A stretch of 31,864 nucleotides of DNA from Candidatus Uhrbacteria bacterium (GCA_030688135.1 JAUYIW010000057.1:1-31864); one strand, 5' to 3'; counted from the stretch's first letter, positions 20,846 through 28,624 are shown. Notes: a model not told the origin generated them from the sequence alone. A program made the numbers and translations.

Positions 20846-22258
20846 ATGAGTATCATCAAGCCCGAACGTCCAGGCGGATTCAACGACTATTCGCCGTCCG
20901 AAATGTTTGCCCGTAGAATTCTTGCCGAACGTATCCGAAAGGTATACGAGACATTCGGCTTTTCGCCACTTGAAACCCCTATCATTGAGTTTGAAATGGC
21001 GCTTGCCGGCGAAGAAGGCAGCGACATGAATTTGTGGCGTGCCTCGACAGGTAGCGTAAGAGATCTATCACCTCTTGCACTACGGTTTGATCACACGGTT
21101 CCGCTGGCACGTTACGTTGCGGCAAACCTAGGTCAGATCAAACTACCATGGAGGCGCTGGTGTCTTGGTCCTGTTTTTCGCGGTGAGTCCACGGGAGCTG
21201 GACGATACCACCAATTCTACCAATACGATGCTGACATCGTGGGTGTTTCCGATTTGCTTGCTGACGCCGAAATCATCTGGATGATGGTTAGCGCAATGAG
21301 TGAATTGACCCGTCGCGATTTCAAAGTCCGGTGGAATAGCAGGAAGATCATCAACGGTCTTGCGGAAGTGCTTGGAATTACCGGATCTGTCATCGACAAT
21401 GAAGGTGGCGGTGAAGTAAAACGTAGCATGATGCTTTTTCGAGCAATCGATAAGTTGGAAAAAATCGGCTGGGAAGGCGTGAAACTGCTCCTTGAAAGGG
21501 CGCCAGACAACATGCTAGATACCACTGCCCTTAAATTGAATTCGGATCAAGTAGGGTTGGTGGAAAAGTTCCTAGCGATTACAACGCAAACTGACGATTC
21601 GATGCGAGCTCTTGACCAGCTAGAAGCTGTGCTCAAAGTTTCGGCCATTGGATTGGAAGGAATAGCGGATTGTAGAGAAGTGGCGAATATTCTGAGCACG
21701 CTCGGAGTATCAGATACTCGCCAAGGACTAGATTTCTCAGTTGCACGCGGCTTTGGTTATTACACCGGGATTGTGTTTGAAACGCTGATTGCAGGAGCCG
21801 AAAAAGTCGGTAGTGTATATTCAGGAGGAAGGTTTGACGATCTTGTTGCGCGGTTTACCGGGCAATCAATGCCATCGACTGGAGCAAGCATTGGCTTCGA
21901 TCGCCTGTTCGCTGTTATCAAACAGCTTGGAGAGCTTCCCAAAGTACCAAGCACCCCAATAGTAGCGCTGGTAATGGATTTCGGAAATCCAAAAGATCTT
22001 CCTGTCCTACTACAAATCCTCTCAGAACTACGAAGCGCTCAAGTCCCCTCCGAGATCTATCGCGGAACAGATACCAACTTCAAGGGACAAATGAGATATG
22101 CCATACAGCAAGGCATGCGGTTCCTAGTCATTCCGGGCGAAAAAGAACTCGCCGAGGGTTGCGTGGCAGTAAAGTTCCTGCAAAACAGAACGCAAAGAGT
22201 AATTCCGATCAATATACTCGGTTCAGCGCTCAGTGCGTTAAGTCTTGACGCCCTGTAG
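20846..22258 (+). CDS. hisS: Histidyl-tRNA synthetase, divergent (eukaryote/alphaproteobacteria-like) type
   Basis: A 470-aa class II synthetase that charges tRNA-His. It shows motif 1 ('GGFNDYSPSEMFARR'), 'RFDHTVPLARYVA' at 80-92, motif 2 'LGPVFRGESTGAGRYHQFYQ' ending YDAD, the histidine-A motif 'VARGFGYYTGIVFE' (Gly where most enzymes have Asp in RGLDYYTG), motif 3 'PSTGASIGFDRLF', and a C-terminal anticodon-binding domain (about 370-460), which excludes HisZ. 'GRYHQFYQYDADIVG' and 'IDKLEKIGWEGVK' resemble eukaryotic and alphaproteobacterial HisRS more than E. coli HisRS. AGGGAG lies 5 nt before the ATG. The tRNA-His gene follows 26 nt later in the same unit. Confidence 0.9.
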   Translation: MSIIKPERPGGFNDYSPSEMFARRILAERIRKVYETFGFSPLETPIIEFEMALAGEEGSDMNLWRASTGSVRDLSPLALRFDHTVPLARYVAANLGQIKLPWRRWCLGPVFRGESTGAGRYHQFYQYDADIVGVSDLLADAEIIWMMVSAMSELTRRDFKVRWNSRKIINGLAEVLGITGSVIDNEGGGEVKRSMMLFRAIDKLEKIGWEGVKLLLERAPDNMLDTTALKLNSDQVGLVEKFLAITTQTDDSMRALDQLEAVLKVSAIGLEGIADCREVANILSTLGVSDTRQGLDFSVARGFGYYTGIVFETLIAGAEKVGSVYSGGRFDDLVARFTGQSMPSTGASIGFDRLFAVIKQLGELPKVPSTPIVALVMDFGNPKDLPVLLQILSELRSAQVPSEIYRGTDTNFKGQMRYAIQQGMRFLVIPGEKELAEGCVAVKFLQNRTQRVIPINILGSALSALSLDAL

Positions 22259-22284
22259 AAAGCCGTGCTAATGTTATCTCGCTA

Positions 22285-22359
22285 GGGCGTGTAGCTCAGT
22301 GGTAGAGCGTCAGGTTGTGGCCCTGAAGGTCGCGGGTTCGAAACCCGTCGCGCCCTCCA
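22285..22359 (+). tRNA. tRNA-His (GTG), CCA encoded, no genomic G-1 and U73
   Basis: A 75-nt cloverleaf: acceptor GGGCGTG/CGCGCCC, D arm GCTC/GAGC, anticodon stem TCAGG/CCTGA with loop TTGTGGC (anticodon GTG), variable AGGTC, T arm GCGGG/CCCGT with TTCGAAA, then T73 and CCA. The base before position 1 is A, so the encoded -1:73 pair is A:U instead of the near-universal bacterial G:C. It lies between hisS and a terminator, so synthetase and tRNA are co-transcribed. Confidence 0.96.
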
Positions 22360-22362
22360 TTC

Positions 22363-22397
22363 TTCCCGGTTACTGAAAAGTAACCGGGAGTTTTTTT
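22363..22397 (+). terminator. Terminator of the hisS-tRNA-His unit
   Basis: CCCGGTTACT-GAAA-AGTAACCGGG with two further outer pairs (22363-22390) followed by seven T. It starts 4 nt after the tRNA CCA end and separates it from the convergent recJ. Confidence 0.95.
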
Positions 22398-22431
22398 ATA
22401 CCAGTTTACTTATCCCACCATTAACCTGTAA

Positions 22432-24126
22432 TCAACCATTATCCGATAATTTGAGATCCACGATCTTCCCCTGCAACTCTCGATTACCATTCCATTCATT
22501 AACATCAATTTCATAAACTAGATCAACCAAATCTCCAATGGACAACTCTTTGGCCCAATCACCAAAACCAAAACCAATAAGCCCCCAAGTATGCCCGTCA
22601 GGTGGGCTCACGTTTAGCTTTAAATGGCCCCCGGTTTTTCCAACGGCTTTTGCTGACACAACCTTCAAACCTCGAGCCACAAAATTAGGTTTAGGGTTAC
22701 CTTTTCCAAATGGCTTTAATTTCTCAATGTCATTAAATAAATTCCAATCAACCTTATCAAGTGATAACTCAGCATCGATCTCAATTACTGGCCCAGATTC
22801 AGACTCGCCAAAAAACGCATCAGCAAACTTCCCCACTTCAGTCTTAAATGTATGTACATGCTCAATTGATAAAAGTGACAACCCGCATGCTTCTGGGTGT
22901 CCTCCAGCCTTCAAAAATATATCACCGCATGAACGCATTGCTTCTACCAAATGGAACCCTCCAATACTTCTGCCAGAACCAACAAACTGACTTCCAATCT
23001 TTGTAAGCGCAAATGCTGGCGATCCAAATTCGCTAACTAACTTCCCTGCTACCAAACCCACAATACCAGGTGCCCAAGCTTCATTCCAAACAACATTAAT
23101 CGATCTACTGCTCTCAAAACCTAAAACAATTTCTCGTGCCTCTTTATATGCAACTTCAGTAAGTTTTTGACGATCCCTATTCAACATCTCAAGTTCTAGA
23201 GCGGATTTAGCGCCCTCTTCAGCGTCCCTTGCTATGAGTGCCCTAAATGCAGTTTCAGCTGAGCCAATCCTACCAGCCGCATTTAACCTTGGCCCAATTC
23301 GAAATCCAATTGCTTGCGTATCAATCTCACCAAATTCTACACGTGCTGATTCGATAATTTTTCTAAGTCCGGGTCTTCTAGTTTTATTTAAAACCACAAG
23401 CCCAAATTTTTCAAGTATTCTGTTCTCACCAATAACTGGCATCACATCTGTTACAGTTGCAATCGCTACCAAGTCTAAATACCACTTTTCATATCCGTCC
23501 GGAAGATTCGCGCCACGCTTCCTAGCCTCATTAATCATGGCGGAAGCATGCTTAAATGCCACACCTGTGCCACAAAGTTTTTTATTTGGATAATCCTCTC
23601 CGGGAGCAAGTGGATGAATTATAATTGAATGTTCTGGTAAATCTGTAGCCATCTGATGATGATCGCAAATAATTGAATCAATTCCTAAGTCGTGTGCATG
23701 ATTCAACTCGGTAGCATTAGCTATTCCACAATCTACGGTGATTATAAGGTTGATGCCGTCTTGATGAAATTTGTCGATATTATGCATGGCAACGCCATAT
23801 CCATCGCGCTCGCGATCAGGTAAAAAGACTTCTAATTTTGCGCCAGGGCTAACGTCATTAAGAACAGACCACAAAAGAGCTGTCCCGCTCACTCCATCGG
23901 CGTCATAATCACCGTGAATAACAATTTTTTGACCACTCTCTAAAGCTAAAAAAACGCGGTTAACCGCATTTTGCATTTGTTTAAAAAGCAACGGATCATA
24001 TACGTCCCCCCAATCTGGATTTAAAAACGCCTGCTTCTGTTCTTGCGTTTCTATGCCACGATTTAAAAGGAGCTGCTCTAATATGTCATCGCTCTTCTTA
24101 TCTTTAAGCTTCCACTGTTTTTTCAT
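22432..24126 (-). CDS. recJ: Single-stranded-DNA-specific exonuclease RecJ
   Basis: A 564-aa 5'-3' exonuclease used in recombination and mismatch/base-excision repair. DHH-family motifs: 'HGDYDADGVSGTA' (Asp73, Asp75, Asp77), 'TVDCGIAN' (Asp132), 'CDHHQMA' (155-157), then 'GFRIGPRLNAAGRIG'. The DHHA1 domain carries 'GGHPEACGLSL', and the C-terminal OB fold has 'FGKGNPKPNFVARGLKV'. The length equals typical RecJ. It lies 35 nt downstream of lepA on the same strand, probably co-transcribed, and convergent with the hisS-tRNA unit. No ribosome site is visible. Confidence 0.96.
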   Translation of the reverse strand: MKKQWKLKDKKSDDILEQLLLNRGIETQEQKQAFLNPDWGDVYDPLLFKQMQNAVNRVFLALESGQKIVIHGDYDADGVSGTALLWSVLNDVSPGAKLEVFLPDRERDGYGVAMHNIDKFHQDGINLIITVDCGIANATELNHAHDLGIDSIICDHHQMATDLPEHSIIIHPLAPGEDYPNKKLCGTGVAFKHASAMINEARKRGANLPDGYEKWYLDLVAIATVTDVMPVIGENRILEKFGLVVLNKTRRPGLRKIIESARVEFGEIDTQAIGFRIGPRLNAAGRIGSAETAFRALIARDAEEGAKSALELEMLNRDRQKLTEVAYKEAREIVLGFESSRSINVVWNEAWAPGIVGLVAGKLVSEFGSPAFALTKIGSQFVGSGRSIGGFHLVEAMRSCGDIFLKAGGHPEACGLSLLSIEHVHTFKTEVGKFADAFFGESESGPVIEIDAELSLDKVDWNLFNDIEKLKPFGKGNPKPNFVARGLKVVSAKAVGKTGGHLKLNVSPPDGHTWGLIGFGFGDWAKELSIGDLVDLVYEIDVNEWNGNRELQGKIVDLKLSDNG

Positions 24127-24161
24127 GTAATAACTTACAAATTGGTATTTAATATCCCAAC

Positions 24162-25964
24162 CTAACGCTTTAACACCTTCAAATACGCCTCGCTTGGAAT
24201 ACGTACGCTTCCCTTTCCATGTTCCAACATTCTCTTCTTTCCCTTTTTTTGCTTATCAAGCAGTTTTCGTTTTCTGGTAACGTCTCCGCCATAAAGCTTA
24301 GCTGTAACATCTTTTCGTAAAGCCGAGATGCGCTCCGATGCAACAATAGTTCCTCCAACTGTAGCCTGAAGCTTAATTACAAACTGAATCTTAGGGATTG
24401 ACTCTTTTAATGATTCAACAATTCTTCTGCCAACCTTGCCAGCCTCATTTTTATAGACAAAAGTTGCAAGCGCGTCTACCGGCTCTTCTGCAACTAAAAT
24501 ATTCATTCTAACAACATCAGCAGTTCTATAATCAATTACCTCATAGTTCATTGAAGCAAAGCCACTTGAAATACTTTTTAATCTGTCATAAAAGTCCACA
24601 ATGATAGATGAAAGTGGAATCTCGTAGCGTAAAATTGCTCGGCCTTCCGAGAGAAATTCCGTATTCTTATAGTTGCCATGTCGTTCTTGAACAAATGTCA
24701 TTACATTTCCTATATAATCTGTTGGCGTAATAATATCTATTACAGCCCAAGGTTCCTCGATTCTTTCAACAATAGAACCATCTGGTAGACCAAGCGCACT
24801 TTTTACTACATTGGGCTCTTGAACACCTTTTTTATACACCTTATACGCAACAGATGGAACTGTAACAATAAGATGAATGCCAAACTCTCTTTCAAGTCGT
24901 TCTTTTAATATTTCAAGATGTAGCATTCCAAGAAGACCACAGCGGAATCCATATCCAAGTGCGGGCGAATGCTCAGGCTCAAATACAAGCGATGCATCGT
25001 TTAGCTTAAGCCTTTCCATTGCATCTCGCAGTGCCGAATAGTCATCTCCTTCTTCCGGAAATATTCCGGCATACACCATAGGCTGTACTTCCTTGTATCC
25101 TGCCAGAGCCTTCACCTCAGCAGCTCCGTCAAGTGTCATTGTGTCGCCTACTCTGCAGGCACTAATATCTTTGAAACCTGTAACAATATAACCGATCTGT
25201 CCGGTCTCTAATTCATCTCGAATATCAAAACCTGGCTTTAAAGAACCCACTTCCAATACCTCGGCAGAGGCTTTGGTAGCCATCATTTTTATTTTCTCTC
25301 TGGCTTTCAGCTTTCCATCCACCACTCGAACATAAGCTACAACTCCTCTGTAATCGTCATAAAATGAATCAAACACAAGTGCTCTTGTTGGCGCTACTTC
25401 TTTTCCGGTTGGAGCAGGAATCTTGTCGGTAATAATATCTAAAAGCTCTACAACGCCTTCGCCAGTCTTTGCGGAAACACTTAAAACTTCCTCAGGCTTA
25501 CAGCCGACTAGTTGCACCAATTCCTTTTTACGAGCCGGAACATCTGCTGCCGGAAGATCTATTTTATTTAAAACCGGAATAATTTCCAATTCCTGATCCA
25601 GCGCTAAATATAGATTTCCAATTGTCTGAGCCTGAACTCCCTGCGTGGCGTCCACTAAAAGTACCGCGCCTTCAACAGCAGCGAGCGAACGTGAAACTTC
25701 ATAATTAAAATCAACGTGCCCCGGTGTATCTATCAAATTCAAAACATACTCTTTGCCATCTTTTACATGCCTCATGCGCACTGGAGCAAGTTTTATAGTA
25801 ATCCCACGTTCGCGCTCAATGTCCATGCTGTCCAATACCTGCTCCTGCATCTTTCGCTTATCGACCGTTCCCGTAACCTCAAGCAATCGATCGGCAAGCG
25901 TAGATTTGCCGTGATCGATATGTGCAATAATGCAGAAGTTTCTTATGCGGTCTTGTGGGGTCAT
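24162..25964 (-). CDS. lepA: Elongation factor 4 (back-translocating GTPase LepA)
   Basis: A 600-aa translational GTPase acting on the 70S ribosome. The P-loop is 'AHIDHGKST' (14-22), followed by 'ERERGITIK' (switch I), 'DTPGHVDF' (G3) and 'NKIDLP' (G4); then come EF-G-like domains II, III and V and the LepA-specific C-terminal domain with 'LYGGDVTRKRKLLDKQKKGK' and 'GSVRIPSEAYLKVLK'. The ATG at 25964 is chosen over a TTG three codons upstream. It is upstream of recJ. The downstream side of its promoter region borders the AT-rich defence island. Confidence 0.97.
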   Translation of the reverse strand: MTPQDRIRNFCIIAHIDHGKSTLADRLLEVTGTVDKRKMQEQVLDSMDIERERGITIKLAPVRMRHVKDGKEYVLNLIDTPGHVDFNYEVSRSLAAVEGAVLLVDATQGVQAQTIGNLYLALDQELEIIPVLNKIDLPAADVPARKKELVQLVGCKPEEVLSVSAKTGEGVVELLDIITDKIPAPTGKEVAPTRALVFDSFYDDYRGVVAYVRVVDGKLKAREKIKMMATKASAEVLEVGSLKPGFDIRDELETGQIGYIVTGFKDISACRVGDTMTLDGAAEVKALAGYKEVQPMVYAGIFPEEGDDYSALRDAMERLKLNDASLVFEPEHSPALGYGFRCGLLGMLHLEILKERLEREFGIHLIVTVPSVAYKVYKKGVQEPNVVKSALGLPDGSIVERIEEPWAVIDIITPTDYIGNVMTFVQERHGNYKNTEFLSEGRAILRYEIPLSSIIVDFYDRLKSISSGFASMNYEVIDYRTADVVRMNILVAEEPVDALATFVYKNEAGKVGRRIVESLKESIPKIQFVIKLQATVGGTIVASERISALRKDVTAKLYGGDVTRKRKLLDKQKKGKKRMLEHGKGSVRIPSEAYLKVLKR

Positions 25965-26197
25965 CTTTAACAAAGGTTAGTACTAAATAGATAGTAGAAA
26001 GTAGTGTCAGATTACACTAGAATATCCAATCTGTCGAGAGATTGGAAGTAGGTCCCTTGAAACCAGATTTTGATATACAAAATAAATTGAACGCCTTGGG
26101 ATAGGCGTACATATTTGTCCGCCCCTACATCAAACCCGCCAATCGCGAGAGCAACAGGCGGGTTATTTTAATTATCGCAAGGCAATAGTTAGCCACA
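25965..26197. other. Gene-free stretch with stacked hairpins and a REP-like palindrome
   Basis: There is no convincing gene. Structures seen on the plus strand are: AGTGT-N6-ACACT at about 26003; CCAATCT/AGATTGG around 26030-26050; CGCC-N8-GGCG near 26092-26107; and AACCCGCC/GGCGGGTT (about 26146-26164) followed by ATTTTAATT. Read on the minus strand, GTAGGGGCGGACA and TGTACGCC form an imperfect palindrome, resembling the 'GTAGGGGCG...CGCCC' dispersed repeats known in many uncultured genomes. Either a REP-like insertion or a small structured RNA would fit. Confidence 0.35.
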
Positions 26198-26225
26198 ACA
26201 AAAAAAGCCCGACAAAGCAGGCTTT
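26198..26225 (-). terminator. Terminator of the CBASS-like operon
   Basis: On the minus strand AAAGCCT pairs with GGGCTTT (26204-26225, one G-U pair) around an 8-nt loop, followed by TTTTGTT. It lies about 215 nt after the SLATT gene. A further 10-bp stem-loop without a U tract (26407-26433) sits just after that gene's stop, within an otherwise gene-free 3' region. Confidence 0.7.
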
Positions 26226-26441
26226 ACAGTTATAGCACAACCAACACACACTTTGTCAACGCTAGATGTTGAACAGTGTATGTACCAGGATTTGAAAAAA
26301 GGAGTTTTTAGACAGCCTGCAGTGTTATGTGATGTATTCCTTTTCTTTTCCGACGATAGTCGGTTGGTTTAAAAAATTTCAAATTTCTTTTTCCGTTTTG
26401 GATTTTGGGCAGAGGGGTGAATTCCCTCCGCCCCAAACACC

Positions 26442-27008
26442 TTATTTTTTGAGTCTGAGACTCTCCGGTAAAAAACGATCAATTTCCTCGTCTGACCAAG
26501 TAAACTCTTCACCTTCAACTTTTCCATTTTTGTTTAATCGAATTTGAGTTTCTGTATATTCTTGAGACCCCGTTTGGGGTGCAAGTTCACTGATAATATT
26601 GTATTCTCTTTGTAAAGCGTCCCGCCCCGCTAACAGACTGTCTTGAGAAAGACTCTCATTCATAATATCAGTAATTAGTGATCTATAGCAATCTCTCAAC
26701 CCCATATACTTGAGGGCAGAGTTTTTATGTAGTATTTTTTTCTGCTCGAAATCAAATGAAAGTTGTATAATCAAAAAAATTACCTCTGCTATTGTTACAC
26801 CGACTCCCAAGAAAGAGAATAATGCTATGTGCAAATTATATGCTTGCAGAATGAAAAGCGATAGAGCTATCCCAACAAGGATAATGTTCGTAATTTTCAC
26901 ATACATTGCTTTCCTCCCTGCATTTTCAGCTGCAACCTCTTGCACTTTATGAGTGAAGACTGCATTTGCAAAAGTTTGACGTATAATTGAGAGATTTTTT
27001 ATATCCAT
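26442..27008 (-). CDS. SLATT-type two-transmembrane effector protein
   Basis: A 188-aa protein. An amphipathic N-terminal helix (1-35) is followed by two transmembrane helices (about 39-57 and 61-83), and a long cytoplasmic helical tail with 'ALQREYNIISELAPQTGSQE', the pattern of SLATT domains (SMODS and SLOG-associating 2TM). SLATT proteins are predicted pore-forming or membrane-disrupting effectors that respond to nucleotide second messengers. It lies 3 nt downstream of the E2-like gene, so this is the terminal gene of the CD-NTase operon and most likely its killing effector. Confidence 0.82.
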   Translation of the reverse strand: MDIKNLSIIRQTFANAVFTHKVQEVAAENAGRKAMYVKITNIILVGIALSLFILQAYNLHIALFSFLGVGVTIAEVIFLIIQLSFDFEQKKILHKNSALKYMGLRDCYRSLITDIMNESLSQDSLLAGRDALQREYNIISELAPQTGSQEYTETQIRLNKNGKVEGEEFTWSDEEIDRFLPESLRLKK

Positions 27009-27011
27009 ATT

Positions 27012-27635
27012 TCATTTTAATAAATAGATAGCGTTGTAAATTTTAGTGTGACAGTTTCGTAGTTTTCGGTCGCCATTACACGGGCATGGAACATGACCTT
27101 TCATCTTTTTGTAATTTTCAATTTCTTCTTTTGGAATAATTTCATTTAGTCTGGCTAAATCTATTTCACCATCTGCAAATAATTCTAGATAACCAAGTCT
27201 ACCGTGTGCATATTCGTCCCAAGGTGGTTTGTGGTATTTTTCAATGTAGCTTATCCAAAAGAGGTAGGGTTCCAGAAGCTGATCGAAAAAAACTATTAAA
27301 TCGAAACCCTCTGGAAAGTACTCTCTTTCTTTTTCATAAATACATAAACAGAGTGTTCCATCTTCATTCACGTGCATGTCAACTAACTTTCTCCCAACTT
27401 CTTTAGCTACACGTCCTATTCTTTCACCAGTTTCTTTGACAGTCGGTATTATAGATAAAGCTTTCGGGTTGTTTAAACCGATTGATATGTTGTAGGTGTC
27501 AAATATTGAAATTTCTTTAAAAATTCTGCTAAAAGAGACGGTGCCATTGATTTGGTTCTTGAATACATCAAATTTTAGACTAGGGTGGTTTTCCTCAAGC
27601 CACTTGAAATCTTTTTTTAAAAGTGTGATAGCCAT
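27012..27635 (-). CDS. CBASS-type E2-like protein with C-terminal SEC-C-like zinc motif
   Basis: A 207-aa protein. 'MHVNEDGTLCLCIYEKEREY' (87-106) matches the prokaryotic E2 (UBC-fold) active-site region H-x-dGtLCL, with Cys96 the likely catalytic residue. The following 'LEPYLFWISYIEKYHKPPWD' matches the PW..WL.fYE...tg.W helix of E2 proteins in type II-short CBASS. Residues 182-196, 'VPCPCNGDRKLRNCH', form a SEC-C-like zinc ligand set (C184, C186, C195, H196). E2-like CBASS proteins are thought to conjugate or prime the CD-NTase. It overlaps the CD-NTase gene by 19 nt. No E1 or JAB gene is present. Confidence 0.82.
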   Translation of the reverse strand: MAITLLKKDFKWLEENHPSLKFDVFKNQINGTVSFSRIFKEISIFDTYNISIGLNNPKALSIIPTVKETGERIGRVAKEVGRKLVDMHVNEDGTLCLCIYEKEREYFPEGFDLIVFFDQLLEPYLFWISYIEKYHKPPWDEYAHGRLGYLELFADGEIDLARLNEIIPKEEIENYKKMKGHVPCPCNGDRKLRNCHTKIYNAIYLLK

Positions 27636-28525
27636 GGTTTCGGAGGGTTAATAATTGGCTTTGGTGGTCGAGTGTTTAACTTTGTTTCACCTGCGCGTGC
27701 TGGGAAATCTTCACCAAAAACTTTTTTCCATTCATTTGTGGCTTCATCAAGTTTTTGAGCTTGTTCAAATTCATTAGCCTTTTTGGCACGATTGAGTGCT
27801 GTTGTTATGTGACTGCGCGTGTCTTGATCTAGTGTAATATCTAAAAAAAACTGCAAAAAGTTTTGGACCATAATGGCATGGGAAGAGCCAACGATAGCTG
27901 ATGAAAAATAATTGATGATGGCTTTTTCAATGACATGGGATTTCATTTTTATAGAACAATTGTCCGTCCATTTTTTTATCATTCTTATGAGCATACGGGT
28001 CGCACCATCTGTATCTTTGTCGGAGCTGTCAATGTTATTAATTTCAGATTTTGGATCCCAATACTCCCAACTGCCGCCATTTTCGGAGTTTGGAATTTTA
28101 AAAGTACCGTCATGATTTCTCCATGCTGGTAGTACCTCAACATCGTGAGTACCATCAGAAAATTTTACAAGAACTACCTTGCCCCAGCTTCTGATTTTTT
28201 CGGTAGTAGTATATTTTTCTGAAAGAATTTTTTTGACATCCTGCAAAAGTTGCGATTGAGGATTTCTTGTATTATCTGCGTACTGTCCCCATTTCTCTTC
28301 AGGCATTACAAAAATTACATCAATGTCGCGGGGCGGGCGAATGTTTGTATGCTTTCCGTATGAACCAATTAACAACTTAGTATTCCCAGAATATTCTACA
28401 TTTGGATAATAGTGATCGTGCAATTTTTTGCAGACTCCAGTGTACTTTGTTTTTGCGTCTTTTCTTTGATCGGAAGTGAGTTTGATGTTTTCGTACATCT
28501 TTTTGAATTGTTCGTTCATGTCCAT
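27617..28525 (-). CDS. CBASS cyclic oligonucleotide synthase (CD-NTase, SMODS)
   Basis: A 302-aa protein. The nucleotidyltransferase signature 'GSYGKHTNIRPPRDIDVIFV' gives Gly54-Ser55 and metal-binding Asp67 and Asp69; the third acidic residue is Asp128 in 'DGTHDVEVLPAW'. The C-terminal helical half includes 'AINYFSSAIVGSSHAIMVQN'-type sequence. Pro/Lys-rich residues end the protein ('RPPKPIINPPKPWLSHF'), a flexible tail like those targeted by E2/E1 machinery in type II CBASS. It should make a cyclic di- or trinucleotide on phage infection. It is first in the operon, with a near-consensus promoter. An alternative ATG lies 6 nt inside. Confidence 0.88.
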   Translation of the reverse strand: MDMNEQFKKMYENIKLTSDQRKDAKTKYTGVCKKLHDHYYPNVEYSGNTKLLIGSYGKHTNIRPPRDIDVIFVMPEEKWGQYADNTRNPQSQLLQDVKKILSEKYTTTEKIRSWGKVVLVKFSDGTHDVEVLPAWRNHDGTFKIPNSENGGSWEYWDPKSEINNIDSSDKDTDGATRMLIRMIKKWTDNCSIKMKSHVIEKAIINYFSSAIVGSSHAIMVQNFLQFFLDITLDQDTRSHITTALNRAKKANEFEQAQKLDEATNEWKKVFGEDFPARAGETKLNTRPPKPIINPPKPWLSHF

Positions 28526-28558
28526 AATTTATGATGTTAGGTTGTGGATAAAAAAGGT

Positions 28559-28587
28559 TTGTAATTTGTATGAGTTTCAAGTATAAT
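28559..28587 (+). promoter_or_regulatory. Rightward promoter of the lexA-like/methyltransferase unit
   Basis: TTGTAA (28559-28564), 17 nt, TATAAT (28582-28587). The -10 lies in the left half of the 18-bp palindrome. Confidence 0.72.
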
Positions 28588-28597
28588 ATATTATACT
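28580..28597. promoter_or_regulatory. Perfect 18-bp palindromic operator shared by two divergent promoters
   Basis: AGTATAATATATTATACT is its own reverse complement. It contains the -10 boxes of both the leftward CBASS promoter and the rightward lexA-like promoter, so one bound dimer would block both. The LexA-type protein encoded just to the right is the obvious candidate binder (inference). Confidence 0.72.
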
Positions 28598-28619
28598 GTA
28601 AAAGATTTGAAGGTGTCAA
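28590..28619 (-). promoter_or_regulatory. Leftward promoter of the CBASS-like operon
   Basis: On the minus strand TTGACA (28614-28619), 18 nt, TATAAT (28590-28595): both hexamers match the consensus completely. Such a strong promoter for a toxic system implies tight repression. Confidence 0.75.
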
Positions 28620-28624
28620 GATCT

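Noticed and set aside
20846..22258. HisZ (regulatory HisRS paralogue) instead of HisRS
   Set aside because: HisZ lacks the C-terminal anticodon-binding domain, which is present here, and the gene is linked to tRNA-His with no hisG in sight.
28543..28551. Perfect DnaA box (TTATCCACA on the minus strand) near the defence island promoter
   Set aside because: It is a single box with no cluster, no dnaA/dnaN neighbours and no AT-rich unwinding element beyond the general AT bias; not an origin.
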